64,000 bases of DNA from JAJKIV01 sp036274195 (lineage in GTDB: Bacteria > Gemmatimonadota > Gemmatimonadetes > Gemmatimonadales > Gemmatimonadaceae): positions 1 through 64,000 of the forward strand of contig DASUGD010000236.1 of the NCBI GenBank assembly GCA_036274195.1. Direction: 5' to 3'. Position 1 is the stretch's first letter. The number at the start of each line of letters is the position of its first letter. Positions 8,164-17,765 of this stretch are shown here, piece after piece. Made by a program: the position numbers and the translations under genes. The notes under the pieces were generated by a model. It had not been told where the DNA came from. It did no database searches and saw only the letters and a program-made list of their open reading frames with translations.

Positions 8164-9144
8164 GTGACGCAGACCGCCGCCGCTCCGCTCGTCCTGACGC
8201 TCGCCGACTTCCGCGACGCCCGCGCCCGCATCGCCGAGCACATCAAGCACACGCCGCTCCTGACCTCGCGCCAGTTGAGCGAGGCGACCGGATATGACAT
8301 CCGGCTCAAGGCGGAGATGTTCCAGCGCGTCGGGTCGTACAAGATCCGTGGCCCGCTGAACAAGTTCGCGCAGATGCCGGAGGACGAGAAGCGTCGTGGC
8401 GTCGTCTGCTCGTCGGCCGGCAATCACGCGCAGGGCGTCGCGCTGGCGGCGAAGATTCACGGCATGCGCGCCGTGGTGTGCATGGCGACGAATGCGACGC
8501 CGGCGAAGGTCGCGGCGACCAAGGCCTACGGAGCCGAGGTCGTGCTTCATGGCAGCATCTGGGACGAGGCGAACGAGAAATCGAAGGAGCTCGTTCGCAC
8601 GGAAGGGTTGACGTACGTGCATCCGTTCGACGACGAGCAGCTCATTGCGGGGCAGGGGACGTTAGGCCTGGAGGTCGTGCAGGATTGGCCGGACCTGGAC
8701 GCGATCGTCGTGCCGATCGGCGGCGGCGGGCTCATCTCGGGCGTGTCGATGGCGATGAAGAGCCACAACCCGAACGTGCGCGTCATCGGCGTGGAGTCCT
8801 CGGACGGGCCGGCAATGAAGATGAGCGTGGAAGCCGGCCGACTCGAGACGATCGACTGTCGCACCATCATCGACGGCCTTCGCGTCCGTCGCGTCGGCGA
8901 GAAGACATTCTCGGTGGCGCAGCGATTCGTCGATGAGATCGTCGCGTTGCCGGACCGCGACATCTTCGAGGCGATGATCTGGGTGATGGAGCGCTGCAAG
9001 CTCGTCGTCGAGGGGGCAGCGGCGGCGCCGGTTGCCGCACTGCTGCACGGGCTCATCAAGCTGCCGGCCGGGTCGCGCGTCGCCGTCGTGCTGTCGGGAG
9101 GCAACGTGAACCTCGACCAGCTGCGCGGGCTCCGCTGGAACTAG
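8164..9144 (+). CDS. Threonine/serine dehydratase, PLP-dependent, short form
   Basis: A 326-residue fold-type II PLP enzyme starting at GTG 8164, 19 bp after the hydrolase stop and so probably co-transcribed. The PLP lysine lies in GSYKIRG, the substrate loop is SSAGNHAQGVA, and the phosphate-binding glycine loop is PIGGGGLISG. The length shows that the C-terminal ACT-like regulatory domain of biosynthetic IlvA is absent. The enzyme would deaminate L-threonine or L-serine to a 2-oxo acid and ammonia without isoleucine feedback. Threo-3-hydroxyaspartate ammonia-lyase or serine racemase activity cannot be excluded. Confidence 0.88.
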   Translation: MTQTAAAPLVLTLADFRDARARIAEHIKHTPLLTSRQLSEATGYDIRLKAEMFQRVGSYKIRGPLNKFAQMPEDEKRRGVVCSSAGNHAQGVALAAKIHGMRAVVCMATNATPAKVAATKAYGAEVVLHGSIWDEANEKSKELVRTEGLTYVHPFDDEQLIAGQGTLGLEVVQDWPDLDAIVVPIGGGGLISGVSMAMKSHNPNVRVIGVESSDGPAMKMSVEAGRLETIDCRTIIDGLRVRRVGEKTFSVAQRFVDEIVALPDRDIFEAMIWVMERCKLVVEGAAAAPVAALLHGLIKLPAGSRVAVVLSGGNVNLDQLRGLRWN

Positions 9145-9190
9145 CAGAGTAGTCCATGGCCGATTGCGCACCGGGACGTAACGCGCTACC

Positions 9191-9213
9191 TTCATATGGG
9201 AATCCCATATGAA
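9191..9213. promoter_or_regulatory. 23-bp perfect palindrome, candidate operator
   Basis: Two perfect 11-bp arms TTCATATGGGA/TCCCATATGAA around one central base, 20 bp before the ADOP permease start. AT content is high against the GC-rich background. It looks like a homodimeric repressor site. ADOP permease genes often associate with PadR-family regulators, but none is encoded in this window. Confidence 0.6.
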
Positions 9214-9233
9214 GCCCCCGCCCGGGAGGCCAC

Positions 9234-11978
9234 ATGACACGGGTTCGCGCCGCGCTCTCGCGCATCATCGGCATGTTCACGAAGTACCGCGCTGACGCCG
9301 AGCTCCGCGAAGAGCTCGAGGCCCACCTCGAGATGGAGATCGCCGAATACGTTCGCCGCGGCATGCGCCCGGACGACGCGCGACGGCGGGCCCTGCTGGC
9401 CTCGGGTGGGCTCACACAGGCGGCCGACGCGGCGCGGGCCCAACGCGGTGTCCCGTGGCTCGAGAGCGTTGCCGCGGACGTCGCGTACGGCGTCCGCGCG
9501 TTGCGCCATAGCCCCGTGTTCACCGCCGTGGTCGTGCTCACGCTGGCGTTAGCCATCGGTGCCAACACGGCCATCTTCAGCGTCGTCCGCGCCGTGCTCC
9601 TCAAGCCACTCCCGCATCGGGATGGGGACCGTCTCTTCTACCTCCGGCACTCCATGGACGGCCTGGGGGGCGCCGAGCTCACCTTCTCGGTGCCGGAGGT
9701 GCGCGACCTGCGCAACGGTGTGCCATCCCTGGCCGGCATCGCGGAATACTCGGCCTTCGGCGTGGTCCATCAGGCCAGCGAGGGCGCGGTCCGCTGGCGC
9801 GTCGGTCTGGTCACGGGGAACTATTTCCAGGTCATGGGGCTGGCGCCCGTGCTGGGACGCCTAACGCTGCATGCCGACGATGGGCCCGCGGCAGCCCCCG
9901 TGGCCGTGCTCACGTATGCAACGTGGATCAACCGCTTCGGCGGTGACTCAAGCGTCGTCGGCCGGCAGATCACGCTGGACAAGCGCCCGGTGACGGTGAT
10001 CGGCGTTCTGCAGCCGGCGCCGAACTTCCCCGAGCGCGTGGAAGCCTTTCTCAACATGGTGAACAGCGAGCATCACATGAGCGCGGCCATGGTCGAGGGG
10101 CGCGCCCATCGCATGACGCAGGTGGTCGCTCGGCTCGCACCCAACGCCACGCTGGCTCGCGCGCGAGCCGAAGTCGGCGCCGTGTACGCGCGCATGCAGC
10201 GGCAGCACCCGGAAGCGTACGACGCCGCATCGCACTATCGCGTCGCCGTCATCCCGTTTCGCGAGGTGTTCGGCGAGCGAGCGCAGCTCACGCTCCGGCT
10301 GCTCGTGGGGGCTGCCCTGCTCGTCCTGATCATCGCGGTCGCCAATGTGGCCAATCTCACGCTGATGCGCGGCGTGCGCCGAGAGCAGGAGCTGGTCGTG
10401 CGGGCTGCCCTCGGCGCCGCAACCTCGCGGCTGCGAAGGTTGCTGCTCGTCGAGAATCTGCTGCTCGCCTTCATGGGAGCCGCATGCGGTGTACTCATGG
10501 CCATCGGTGGCCTCGAGCTCCTGACGTCATTCGCCGCGCGCTATTCCCTGCGCGCGAACGAGATCGCGCTGGATGACGAGGTCCTCGGCTTCACCGTCGC
10601 GCTGTCCGTTCTCGTCGCGCTCGTGCTTTCGCATGTCGGATGGACGCCACCCGAAGGCCGGCTGGCGACGTGGATCGCCGTGGGAGCACGCCGAGTGACC
10701 GGGTCCGTGAGAAGGCAGCGCCTGCAGCGTGGCCTCGTGGTGGCACAGGTGGCGATGTCGGTCGTTCTGCTGGCGGGCGCCGGATTGCTGACACGTACGT
10801 TGATACAGCTCTCCCGGGTCGATACCGGGCTCGATGCGGAACAGGTGCTCACGATGCAGATCACGCAGCTCACCCGCTCGGAGTCGCGAGACCCCGCTAC
10901 GAGCGCGGCAGGAAGGCAGCGCTTCGGCGAGATGCGGCGCGAGCTCTCGGCGCTTCCAGGCGTGATAGCCGTCGGCATTGGATCCACGCTGCCGCTCCGG
11001 ATGTCGGGCTTCGCGAACGACGTGAAGGTCGAGGGCAGGCCACCCGTGGCTGGCCAGCCACCAGTACGGGCGGAACAGCGTTCGGCTGACGCGAGCTACT
11101 TCAAGGCTGCTGGGATTCCGCTTCTCCGCGGCCGCCTGTTCAGCACGGGCGACGAGACGAGCAACGCCGGCCTGCGCGTCCTCCAGCAGCGCGATGGAGT
11201 CATGGGCGCGGGCACGTCGGTCGCCATCATCAACAAGGCCTACGCGGACCGGGTGTTCCCGAACGAAGATCCCATCGGGAAGCAGGTGGCCTGGACGGGA
11301 CAGATCGTGCGGGAGCTGTACCCGGCCATGGAGACGGAGCTCATGACCATCATCGGCGTCGTGGGCAACACGCGTGACGGCGAGCACCTGGATGCCGAGC
11401 CCATACCCACGCTGTACTCGCCGGTGGACCACATGCCGAGCGGCGGTGGCTTCGTGATCCGGGCCGGCAGCAATGTGTCCGCCCTCGCCGCGTCAGCAAC
11501 GCGCGTCGTGCGCCGGATCGCGCCGACGGCGCTGATCGAGGACGTCGTGACGATTCAGGAGTACAAGGACCGCAGTGTCTCCAATCAGCGACTGAATGCC
11601 GCGCTCATCTCGGCGTTCGGTGCGCTGGCGCTGGTCGTGGCGGCAGTGGGGATCGCCGGTGTGCTCGCATTCTCGGTGAGCACGCGCACGAACGAGATCG
11701 GCATTCGGATGAGCCTCGGCGCCGACCGCGGAATCATCGAGCGCATGATCCTGAGGGAAGGGGGGACCCTGGTCGTCAAGGGTCTCGTGTTAGGCGTCAC
11801 GGGCGCTTTCTTCGCCGGTCGCATCGTTCGCGGGATGCTGTTCGGGATATCTCCTAACGATCCCGTCACGCTGGTCATGGCGGCGCTGGCCATGGCTGGG
11901 ATCGGGGTCGTGGCGTGTTGGATACCCGCGCTGCGTGCCGCGAGAGTCGACCCGGTCATCACCATGCGCGTGCAGTAG
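9234..11978 (+). CDS. ADOP-type ABC transporter permease (MacB/FtsX-like duplicated permease)
   Basis: A 914-residue permease. GGGAGG precedes the ATG. The N-terminal ~80 residues form the permease prefix helix bundle (ELREELEAHLEMEI ... DDARRRAL). A membrane segment, VVLTLALAIGANTAIFSVV, precedes a MacB-type periplasmic domain (about 110-335). Three helices follow around 345-470. A second half repeats the plan, ending in LALVVAAVGIAGVLAFSV and VVACWIPALRAARVDP. This is the duplicated layout of the orphan permeases first described in Acidobacteria. No ATPase gene is adjacent, as is usual for them. They are annotated as MacB-like exporters, but the substrate is unknown. Confidence 0.9.
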   Translation: MTRVRAALSRIIGMFTKYRADAELREELEAHLEMEIAEYVRRGMRPDDARRRALLASGGLTQAADAARAQRGVPWLESVAADVAYGVRALRHSPVFTAVVVLTLALAIGANTAIFSVVRAVLLKPLPHRDGDRLFYLRHSMDGLGGAELTFSVPEVRDLRNGVPSLAGIAEYSAFGVVHQASEGAVRWRVGLVTGNYFQVMGLAPVLGRLTLHADDGPAAAPVAVLTYATWINRFGGDSSVVGRQITLDKRPVTVIGVLQPAPNFPERVEAFLNMVNSEHHMSAAMVEGRAHRMTQVVARLAPNATLARARAEVGAVYARMQRQHPEAYDAASHYRVAVIPFREVFGERAQLTLRLLVGAALLVLIIAVANVANLTLMRGVRREQELVVRAALGAATSRLRRLLLVENLLLAFMGAACGVLMAIGGLELLTSFAARYSLRANEIALDDEVLGFTVALSVLVALVLSHVGWTPPEGRLATWIAVGARRVTGSVRRQRLQRGLVVAQVAMSVVLLAGAGLLTRTLIQLSRVDTGLDAEQVLTMQITQLTRSESRDPATSAAGRQRFGEMRRELSALPGVIAVGIGSTLPLRMSGFANDVKVEGRPPVAGQPPVRAEQRSADASYFKAAGIPLLRGRLFSTGDETSNAGLRVLQQRDGVMGAGTSVAIINKAYADRVFPNEDPIGKQVAWTGQIVRELYPAMETELMTIIGVVGNTRDGEHLDAEPIPTLYSPVDHMPSGGGFVIRAGSNVSALAASATRVVRRIAPTALIEDVVTIQEYKDRSVSNQRLNAALISAFGALALVVAAVGIAGVLAFSVSTRTNEIGIRMSLGADRGIIERMILREGGTLVVKGLVLGVTGAFFAGRIVRGMLFGISPNDPVTLVMAALAMAGIGVVACWIPALRAARVDPVITMRVQ

Positions 11979-12090
11979 GAGGGAGAGGCCGAACAGGTCG
12001 TTTGTGGGACGGCGGCCCAGCCATTGCAGGAAGGCCAGGTACTTCGATCGACGCGCGCCTATGGCCGCCCCTCTAGCCGCATGGAAGACG

Positions 12091-12291
12091 ATGCGAGCTG
12101 ACCCCGACCCGCTCTGCCTCAGAGCGGCGCCGGCGGAGTTGGTGGAGGCGTGGTTGCACGCGGTGCGTACCATGGACCGTGACGCACTCGCGCTCTTCGT
12201 GCGCCACACGTGGCGCAACTGGAACGCCGCGTCGCTCCGCACGCTGGCGGCGGCCGTCGACACTCGACGCGCGCAGCTCGACGGCGAATAG
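12091..12291 (+). CDS. Small hypothetical protein
   Basis: A 66-residue reading frame. I choose ATG 12091 because GGAAG sits 6 nt upstream; an in-frame ATG at 12061 would add 10 residues. Third positions are strongly GC-biased and the C-terminal part (LALFVRHTWRNWNAASLRTL) would form an amphipathic helix. It has no signal peptide or recognised motif. It ends 7 bp before the stop of the convergent lipoprotein gene. It could be a chance reading frame; coding bias is the only support. Confidence 0.45.
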   Translation: MRADPDPLCLRAAPAELVEAWLHAVRTMDRDALALFVRHTWRNWNAASLRTLAAAVDTRRAQLDGE

Positions 12292-12298
12292 GACGGGC

Positions 12299-12613
12299 TC
12301 ACATCCGTCGGTACAGGTTCCCGTCGACCACGCGTTCCGTGCTCGCCGCGTCGTTGTCCACGGTCACGCGCGCGGTGTCGCCGGCTATCGAGCGGACGAT
12401 CCGCGTGCAGACATAGCCGTCGCCGTTCCGGTCTACCACCGCGCCGGCGGCCGCCGGTATCATCTGGCCGGCGTTGGCGGCGCAGTTGCCCGCGACACCG
12501 AGCCGACGGGTGGGAGTGGCGGCGCTATCGGGGGGCACCGCCCGGGCGCGTGCGCAACCAGTGGCGGTAGAGACGACAACGAGGAGGCTGACTGTCAGCA
12601 GGTGAGTGCGCAT
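12299..12613 (-). CDS. Small lipoprotein with Ca-binding-loop-like DxNxDG motif
   Basis: A 104-residue protein with a lipoprotein signal (VVVSTATGC). After a short Ala/Pro-rich spacer comes CAANAGQMIPAAAG and then DRNGDGYVC, a DxNxDGxxC loop like those of excalibur and dockerin-type calcium-binding motifs. Two cysteines could form a disulfide around the loop. The remaining C-terminal ~35 residues are polar without recognised motif. AGGTG lies upstream of the ATG. It is transcribed alone and is convergent with the small gene to its left. Function is unknown. Confidence 0.65.
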   Translation of the reverse strand: MRTHLLTVSLLVVVSTATGCARARAVPPDSAATPTRRLGVAGNCAANAGQMIPAAAGAVVDRNGDGYVCTRIVRSIAGDTARVTVDNDAASTERVVDGNLYRRM

Positions 12614-12806
12614 GAGAACACCTGAGCTAAAGTCTCAGAACGCCCCTGCCGTCAGCGGCCCGCTAGGGGGCTCCATCATGTTAGTCGACAAAGGTCACCA
12701 AACTGGCTCACACAGAAGGGTGACGAGCTCAACGGACGACGGGCGTGAGCCGATTGGTGACGAGCCGCTACCGGCCATCTCGGCTCACATCGAGGTCGCT
12801 CGCCGT

Positions 12807-15764
12807 CTACCGTGACGCGGCGACCAGCTTCTGAAAGGCGGGCTCACCGCGCAGCGGATCCCACATCGGGTCTGCGCGCAGGAACGGCAGCGACAGCTCG
12901 GACGGAATCGTGAGCAAGTAGGCAAGCCGCTGGATAGCTGCATCGTGCTCGCCGACCAGCGTCTCCACATAAGCGAGATCCTCCTGAAGGTCCGCGCCAT
13001 CCCATGCATCGCGGGAGACGGGAAGTATCTCGACCGCTCGCGACGCTTCGCGGAGCGCGGCGGACTTGCGGCCCGCGAGCGCGTTGGCGAGCGCCAACGA
13101 CATCCGGGTCCTGGCCTCGGCAGGGTCGGCGGCGACGCGACGCTCAAGAAGCATTCGCGCGGAGTCCGCATACGTTAGGCTGCGCGCCTGGTTCCCGTGC
13201 CGGCGCGCCCAATCGGCCCTCCAGACGAAAAATTCGGACGTATCGCCGTTGAAGTTGGCAGGCGTCAGCTTGCCTAGCACCGCGGTGTCCCCTCGGTCGG
13301 AATCGATCAGCATACCCGCGTGAAAACGCATGCGCCCAATGATTGCGCCACCATCCGGCCTTGCCAGCGCCTCGTCCAAGACCCGAAGCGCGCCGGTCAG
13401 GTCGCCACGCCAGGCCGCGAGGTACATCGCGAGATCGGCGTATACTCCGGTCCATTCCGGGCTGAGCGCGAGTGTGCGTTCCGTGTACCGAACCGCATTC
13501 GGATAGTCGCGCAATGCGGCGGACGTACCCGCGACGCTGAACGTCGCATCGGAGGAGCGCGGGTCGAGCTCGACTGCACGTGAGAAGTTCGCCGCCGCTT
13601 CGACGAAGCGTCCCTGGCGACGCAGCACGGCGGCGCGTCCCATCAGGAGCTCGCTGTTTCCCGGCTGTTGCTTCAGTCCCGCCGAAAACTCGCCCAGGGC
13701 GCGGTCGTAGTCGCGAAGGCCACGGTAGTAGTAGAACCCGAGCGCCAGGTGCGCCGTCGGAAGGTCGGGGGCAAGCTGCACGGCCGTTTCGGCGGCCGTG
13801 CGCATCAACGCGAGCCGCTTTGCCGTCCGGTCCGCATTCGACCAGTAGATGTCGCCGTGTGTCAGCGACGATCGGGCAAACGCGAGCGCGAACCTGGGGT
13901 CGAGCGTTGCGGCCCGCTCGTACATGGCGATCGCGTGAGGCATTCTTTCCAGTGCGTCTCCCGCTCCTCTTCGCAACGCTTCGCCCTGCAGGAAGTACGA
14001 GTAGGCCTCGAAGTTTTCTGTCGGTCGTCTCGAGATTGTTTGCCGCTCGGGCTCGTCGAGCGCCACTTCCAGTGACGCCGCCACCTTCTCGCCGATCGCG
14101 GCTTCCATCGTGAACAGGTCCTCGGTCTTCACCTCATAGCGGTCGGACCACACGGAGCTACCGTCACGAGAGCGTATCAGCTCGACCGTCACGCGCACGC
14201 GGTGCGCGGCGGAATCGGCGCGATCCCATCGGACGTGGCCCTCCAGCAGGTAGTCGGCTCCGAGCTCCCGGCTCACGTCGCTGCGCGATTTCGTCGTGTT
14301 GCGGTATTGTCGCGTGCTCATGGGCGACAACACCCGCAGCGCCGCGACGCTCGTCAGGCGGTTCGTCAGCTCGTCGCCGATGCCCTCGGCGAAGTACGCG
14401 TTCTCGGCGGGGCCGATGTTCTCGAACGGGAGCACGGCGAGCTTCGGACCGGTGGCGGCAGCCGGGATGGCGTCGCCCGACCCGGCGTTGGGCTGGTTGC
14501 CGACAAAGGCCGCGAGACTCGAGGCACCGATCGACGCGCGCCGCAACGCCACGGTGCCGGCCGCCACGCCAACCGCGGCGGCCAGCACCGCAGCTGCGAT
14601 CCAGGGCCGTCGCCACCGGGACCGAGTGGCGCCGGCGGGTCCGACGCTCTCCGCGCTGGATGTCGGCACCGCCGCCGCGCCTAACGCCTCGGCCAGTGCC
14701 GTCGTGCTCTGGAACCTGTCGTCGACGTGCGGCGCCAGCGCCCGTGCCACGACGTCGTCCACCGCACGAGGCAGGTCCGGACGGTAGGTGCTCGGCGCGG
14801 GTGGCGGTTCGCGAACCCGCCGCACGATCCCTTTGAGGCCCGTGTCGGGAAAGGGCAGCTGCCCCGTGAGCATCTCGAACGTCATGCACCCGAGGCTGTA
14901 CACGTCGGTGCGCGCGTCGATGGCGTCGCCCTTAGCCTGTTCGGGGCTCATGTACGCGGGCGTGCCGAGGACGAACCCAGCGTCAGTGAGGGCGGATGAC
15001 GGGTCATGTGCGCCGTGTCCGTGATGGGCTCGATCCCACTCGTCGTGGGCCACCTCGATCGCTTTCGCCAGGCCGAAGTCGGCGACGACGGCGTGCCGGC
15101 CGTCCATGAGGATATTGGCCGGCTTGACGTCACGGTGCACCACGCCGTTGGCGTGGGCGTACGCCAAGGCGTCGGCCACCTCGCCGACGATCTCCACGAC
15201 ATCGGCGAGGGGCAGCTGCCCCTCGCGCGCGAGTCGCTCCTGCAGTGACTCACCTGCGATATAGGGCATCGTGAAGTAGACGAGCCCGTCGGCTGACTCA
15301 CCCGCGACGAGCAGCGGGACGATGTGCGGATGGCGGAGCGCCGCGGCGAGCCGCGTTTCGCGGTGGAACCGCTCGGGGCTCATGACCGCGCGCAGCTCGG
15401 GTGGGAGCACCTTCACCACCACGCGCCGGCCGAGCTTCGTCTCCACGGCGACGAACACGCGGCTCATGCCACCGCCGGCGAGCTCGCGCTCCAGGCGGAA
15501 CTCGGTGCCGAGCGCGAGCTGTAGTCGCTCGCCGATGTCGGGCGCGTCGCCGGCCGCCTTGAACCTCCTCGACTGGAGGGATTCCGCATCGCCGTCGGGC
15601 GCCATGAGGAGCGACAGGACGTCGCGCAGGAGCTCCGCATCGCCGCCACAAGCATGCGCGACGAAGGCGGACCGTTCCTCCGGCGGGAGCTCGACCGCGT
15701 CGGAGAAGATCGCCATCATCGTGCTCCACCGCTCGGCGCTGATACGCCCACCCATGGGGTGCAC
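12807..15764 (-). CDS. Ser/Thr protein kinase with TM segment, FlgO-like domain and TPR array
   Basis: A 985-residue one-component kinase. Residues 1-80 are a helical prefix. The kinase domain (about 88-365) has K118, HRDVKPAN with D212, and DFG at 229-231, so it should be active. A single membrane helix (about 390-410, AAVLAAAVGVAAG) leads to an extracytoplasmic FlgO/TolB-N-like domain (KLAVLPFENIG ... GADYLLEGHVR). TPR-type repeats then run to near the C-terminus. Such proteins are abundant in this phylum and are thought to sense through the TPR part. Start at 15764 is the first ATG; ATG 15755 is possible. A related kinase lies at 32235-35213. Confidence 0.9.
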   Translation of the reverse strand: MHPMGGRISAERWSTMMAIFSDAVELPPEERSAFVAHACGGDAELLRDVLSLLMAPDGDAESLQSRRFKAAGDAPDIGERLQLALGTEFRLERELAGGGMSRVFVAVETKLGRRVVVKVLPPELRAVMSPERFHRETRLAAALRHPHIVPLLVAGESADGLVYFTMPYIAGESLQERLAREGQLPLADVVEIVGEVADALAYAHANGVVHRDVKPANILMDGRHAVVADFGLAKAIEVAHDEWDRAHHGHGAHDPSSALTDAGFVLGTPAYMSPEQAKGDAIDARTDVYSLGCMTFEMLTGQLPFPDTGLKGIVRRVREPPPAPSTYRPDLPRAVDDVVARALAPHVDDRFQSTTALAEALGAAAVPTSSAESVGPAGATRSRWRRPWIAAAVLAAAVGVAAGTVALRRASIGASSLAAFVGNQPNAGSGDAIPAAATGPKLAVLPFENIGPAENAYFAEGIGDELTNRLTSVAALRVLSPMSTRQYRNTTKSRSDVSRELGADYLLEGHVRWDRADSAAHRVRVTVELIRSRDGSSVWSDRYEVKTEDLFTMEAAIGEKVAASLEVALDEPERQTISRRPTENFEAYSYFLQGEALRRGAGDALERMPHAIAMYERAATLDPRFALAFARSSLTHGDIYWSNADRTAKRLALMRTAAETAVQLAPDLPTAHLALGFYYYRGLRDYDRALGEFSAGLKQQPGNSELLMGRAAVLRRQGRFVEAAANFSRAVELDPRSSDATFSVAGTSAALRDYPNAVRYTERTLALSPEWTGVYADLAMYLAAWRGDLTGALRVLDEALARPDGGAIIGRMRFHAGMLIDSDRGDTAVLGKLTPANFNGDTSEFFVWRADWARRHGNQARSLTYADSARMLLERRVAADPAEARTRMSLALANALAGRKSAALREASRAVEILPVSRDAWDGADLQEDLAYVETLVGEHDAAIQRLAYLLTIPSELSLPFLRADPMWDPLRGEPAFQKLVAASR

Positions 15765-16000
15765 CCGACTGCGCGTTAGGTGGTCAGCTGACGGACACGG
15801 GGCGTGTTGGATGACACCGTCGGAGGCACCTCGGCAATTCGGCAGTCCGCACCGTCGCGACGGTGTGCGTGCATCGCGAGTGCGTCAGGGCGCGGCAGGC
15901 TCACTCCGTCGTGGGCCGGTCGCCGGCGTGTTGTCGACTGCAAGATCGAGAGCGAGTCGCTCGGCCACAACCCCGGCCCCGGAGCTGCCGTGGACGCGAG

Positions 16001-16468
16001 TTACGGCGCGGTCACTGTGAGCGTGAGGGACGTCTCGACGTCGGACTCCCCGTTGCCGGTTACGCGAACCGTGAGGACATATCGGCCCGGGACAGCGGCC
16101 GTGTTGGCGAACACGATGTACTTCTTGGTCAACACGGTGTCCGTCGTCGCCACCGAGCTGACTCTCACGGTCACATTTTCAGGCGCACCGAGGATGGCCG
16201 ACAGGGCGGTTTTCGTCGCGCCGCGTATCGTCCCGATCGACTGCGTCGTACCTCCGGGGCTTACGCTGATGGAGCTGGGGTCGAGCACGATCGACACACG
16301 CGACGTGGCGGACGTGAGCGGGCCGGTGCCGACCTGGGCGACGTCGGCGGCAGAGCCGCAGCCGGTTGCGGTCGCGACGCACACGATCATGATCGCGAGC
16401 TCCGCCCCGCGAATCGTGCGGATCCGGCTGGACGCGTTAGGTATCGTCACGGTGTCCGAACCTCCCAC
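16001..16468 (-). CDS. Putative lipoprotein with Ig-like domain
   Basis: A 155-residue protein starting at GTG 16468. A signal with lipobox-like VATATGC precedes a beta-rich region: SVSPGGTTQSIGTI is typical of bacterial Ig-like domains, and the C-terminal half alternates polar and hydrophobic residues (RYVLTVRV, TSLTLTVTAP). It follows the serine-hydrolase gene after 24 bp and is probably the last gene of that operon. It has no enzymatic motif. A surface or periplasmic binding role is plausible but not shown. The signal n-region is long, so the real start may be internal. Confidence 0.6.
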   Translation of the reverse strand: MGGSDTVTIPNASSRIRTIRGAELAIMIVCVATATGCGSAADVAQVGTGPLTSATSRVSIVLDPSSISVSPGGTTQSIGTIRGATKTALSAILGAPENVTVRVSSVATTDTVLTKKYIVFANTAAVPGRYVLTVRVTGNGESDVETSLTLTVTAP

Positions 16469-16492
16469 TTCGCGCTGTCGATCGCCAGTTTG

Positions 16493-17752
16493 CTAGTTCC
16501 GAACCTTCGTCAACGCCTGGTACACGAGTGTCGGGAACTTCTCGCCCGCATCCGATCGGTTCGGTAACTGGTTCAGCATGAACACGACCACGATGCCCTG
16601 CTTCGGATCGACGCGGTATTGACTGCCATACGCGCCGCCCCAGCCAAACGATCCCACGGAATACAGGCTGTTGTCCGCACCAAGCCGCTCGAGGATGGAG
16701 AAGCCCAGCCCAAACCCCTGACCGTCTGCTGAATACAACGTGCCGGACTGGTTCGTAGTCATCAGCGCGACGGTTTGTGGTGACAGGATCCGTACACCGT
16801 CGAGCTCACCGCCATTGAGCAGCATTTGGAGGAGGCGCGCGTAGTCCCGTGCCGTCGATACCAGCCCGGCGCCTCCGGAAAAGTTGCGACGTGGCCCCTC
16901 GACGTAGTGACCCTGCCCCTTTGCACCGTTAGGCGCGCGGGCGATGCGATTGGCCGAGTCGCTGGCGTACACCGCGACGAGGCGGTCGCGCTGTACAGGC
17001 GGGACGAAGAAATACGTGTCGTGCATGCGCAGCGGACCGGTGATTCTCGTCCGGATGAATTCATCGAGCGAAACACCGGACGCCTTCTCGACGACGCACC
17101 CCAGAATGTCGGTATTGTATCCGTAGACCCACGCTTCGCCGGGTTGGCGCACGAACGGAAGCGACGCGAGACGCTCCATCGTGGAGCACACCGGTTCATC
17201 CTTGTCGGCGGTGTACCAACCCCAGCCCGCCGCCGGACCCAGGCCCTTCTCCTGATAGAGCATCGCCACCGCCGAGTCGGTCCCATACGAGATCCCCGCC
17301 GTGTGCGTGAGCAGGTCGCGAATTGTGATGCGCCGCTTCGCCGGAACGACTTCGCCGTTGACCATCACCGTCGTTCGAGCGTACGCGGGAATGAACCGGC
17401 TCACCGGGTCGCCGAGCGCGAGCTTGCCCTCCTCGAACAGCATCATGACCGCGATGCTCGTCAGCGCCTTGGTCTGCGACGCGATCCGGAACATCGCGTC
17501 CGTTGGCATGCGACGGCCACTTTCCTTGTCGGCCCACCCGACGGCACGTTCATACACGACCTTGCCGTCGCGGAGCACGAGACCGACGGCGCCCGCGATC
17601 CTGCTGCTATCGACCTCACGTTGCAGGTACTCGTCCACGCGGCGCAGCCGTTCGACCGAGAACGCGGGGTCTTCACGCGACGCCGGACGACGTGCAGGCT
17701 GGGCGTGGAGCAGCGCGGGGACGACTGCAAGGATGATGAGGGAGCGTCGCAT
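16493..17752 (-). CDS. Serine hydrolase of the beta-lactamase/esterase (class C) family
   Basis: A 419-residue secreted enzyme with a signal peptide (IILAVVPALLHAQ). The SxxK motif is SQTK (nucleophile near residue 93). The tyrosine motif lies in VYGYNTD, and WGGAYG corresponds to the third motif. Members include EstB-type esterases, D-aminopeptidases and carboxypeptidases; true beta-lactamase activity is uncommon. It starts 13 bp after the stop of the 1098-residue propeller protein, so the two are almost certainly co-transcribed. A second, more distant homologue is encoded at 42892-44073. Confidence 0.87.
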   Translation of the reverse strand: MRRSLIILAVVPALLHAQPARRPASREDPAFSVERLRRVDEYLQREVDSSRIAGAVGLVLRDGKVVYERAVGWADKESGRRMPTDAMFRIASQTKALTSIAVMMLFEEGKLALGDPVSRFIPAYARTTVMVNGEVVPAKRRITIRDLLTHTAGISYGTDSAVAMLYQEKGLGPAAGWGWYTADKDEPVCSTMERLASLPFVRQPGEAWVYGYNTDILGCVVEKASGVSLDEFIRTRITGPLRMHDTYFFVPPVQRDRLVAVYASDSANRIARAPNGAKGQGHYVEGPRRNFSGGAGLVSTARDYARLLQMLLNGGELDGVRILSPQTVALMTTNQSGTLYSADGQGFGLGFSILERLGADNSLYSVGSFGWGGAYGSQYRVDPKQGIVVVFMLNQLPNRSDAGEKFPTLVYQALTKVRN

Positions 17753-17765
17753 CTCAGGCCTCGGG

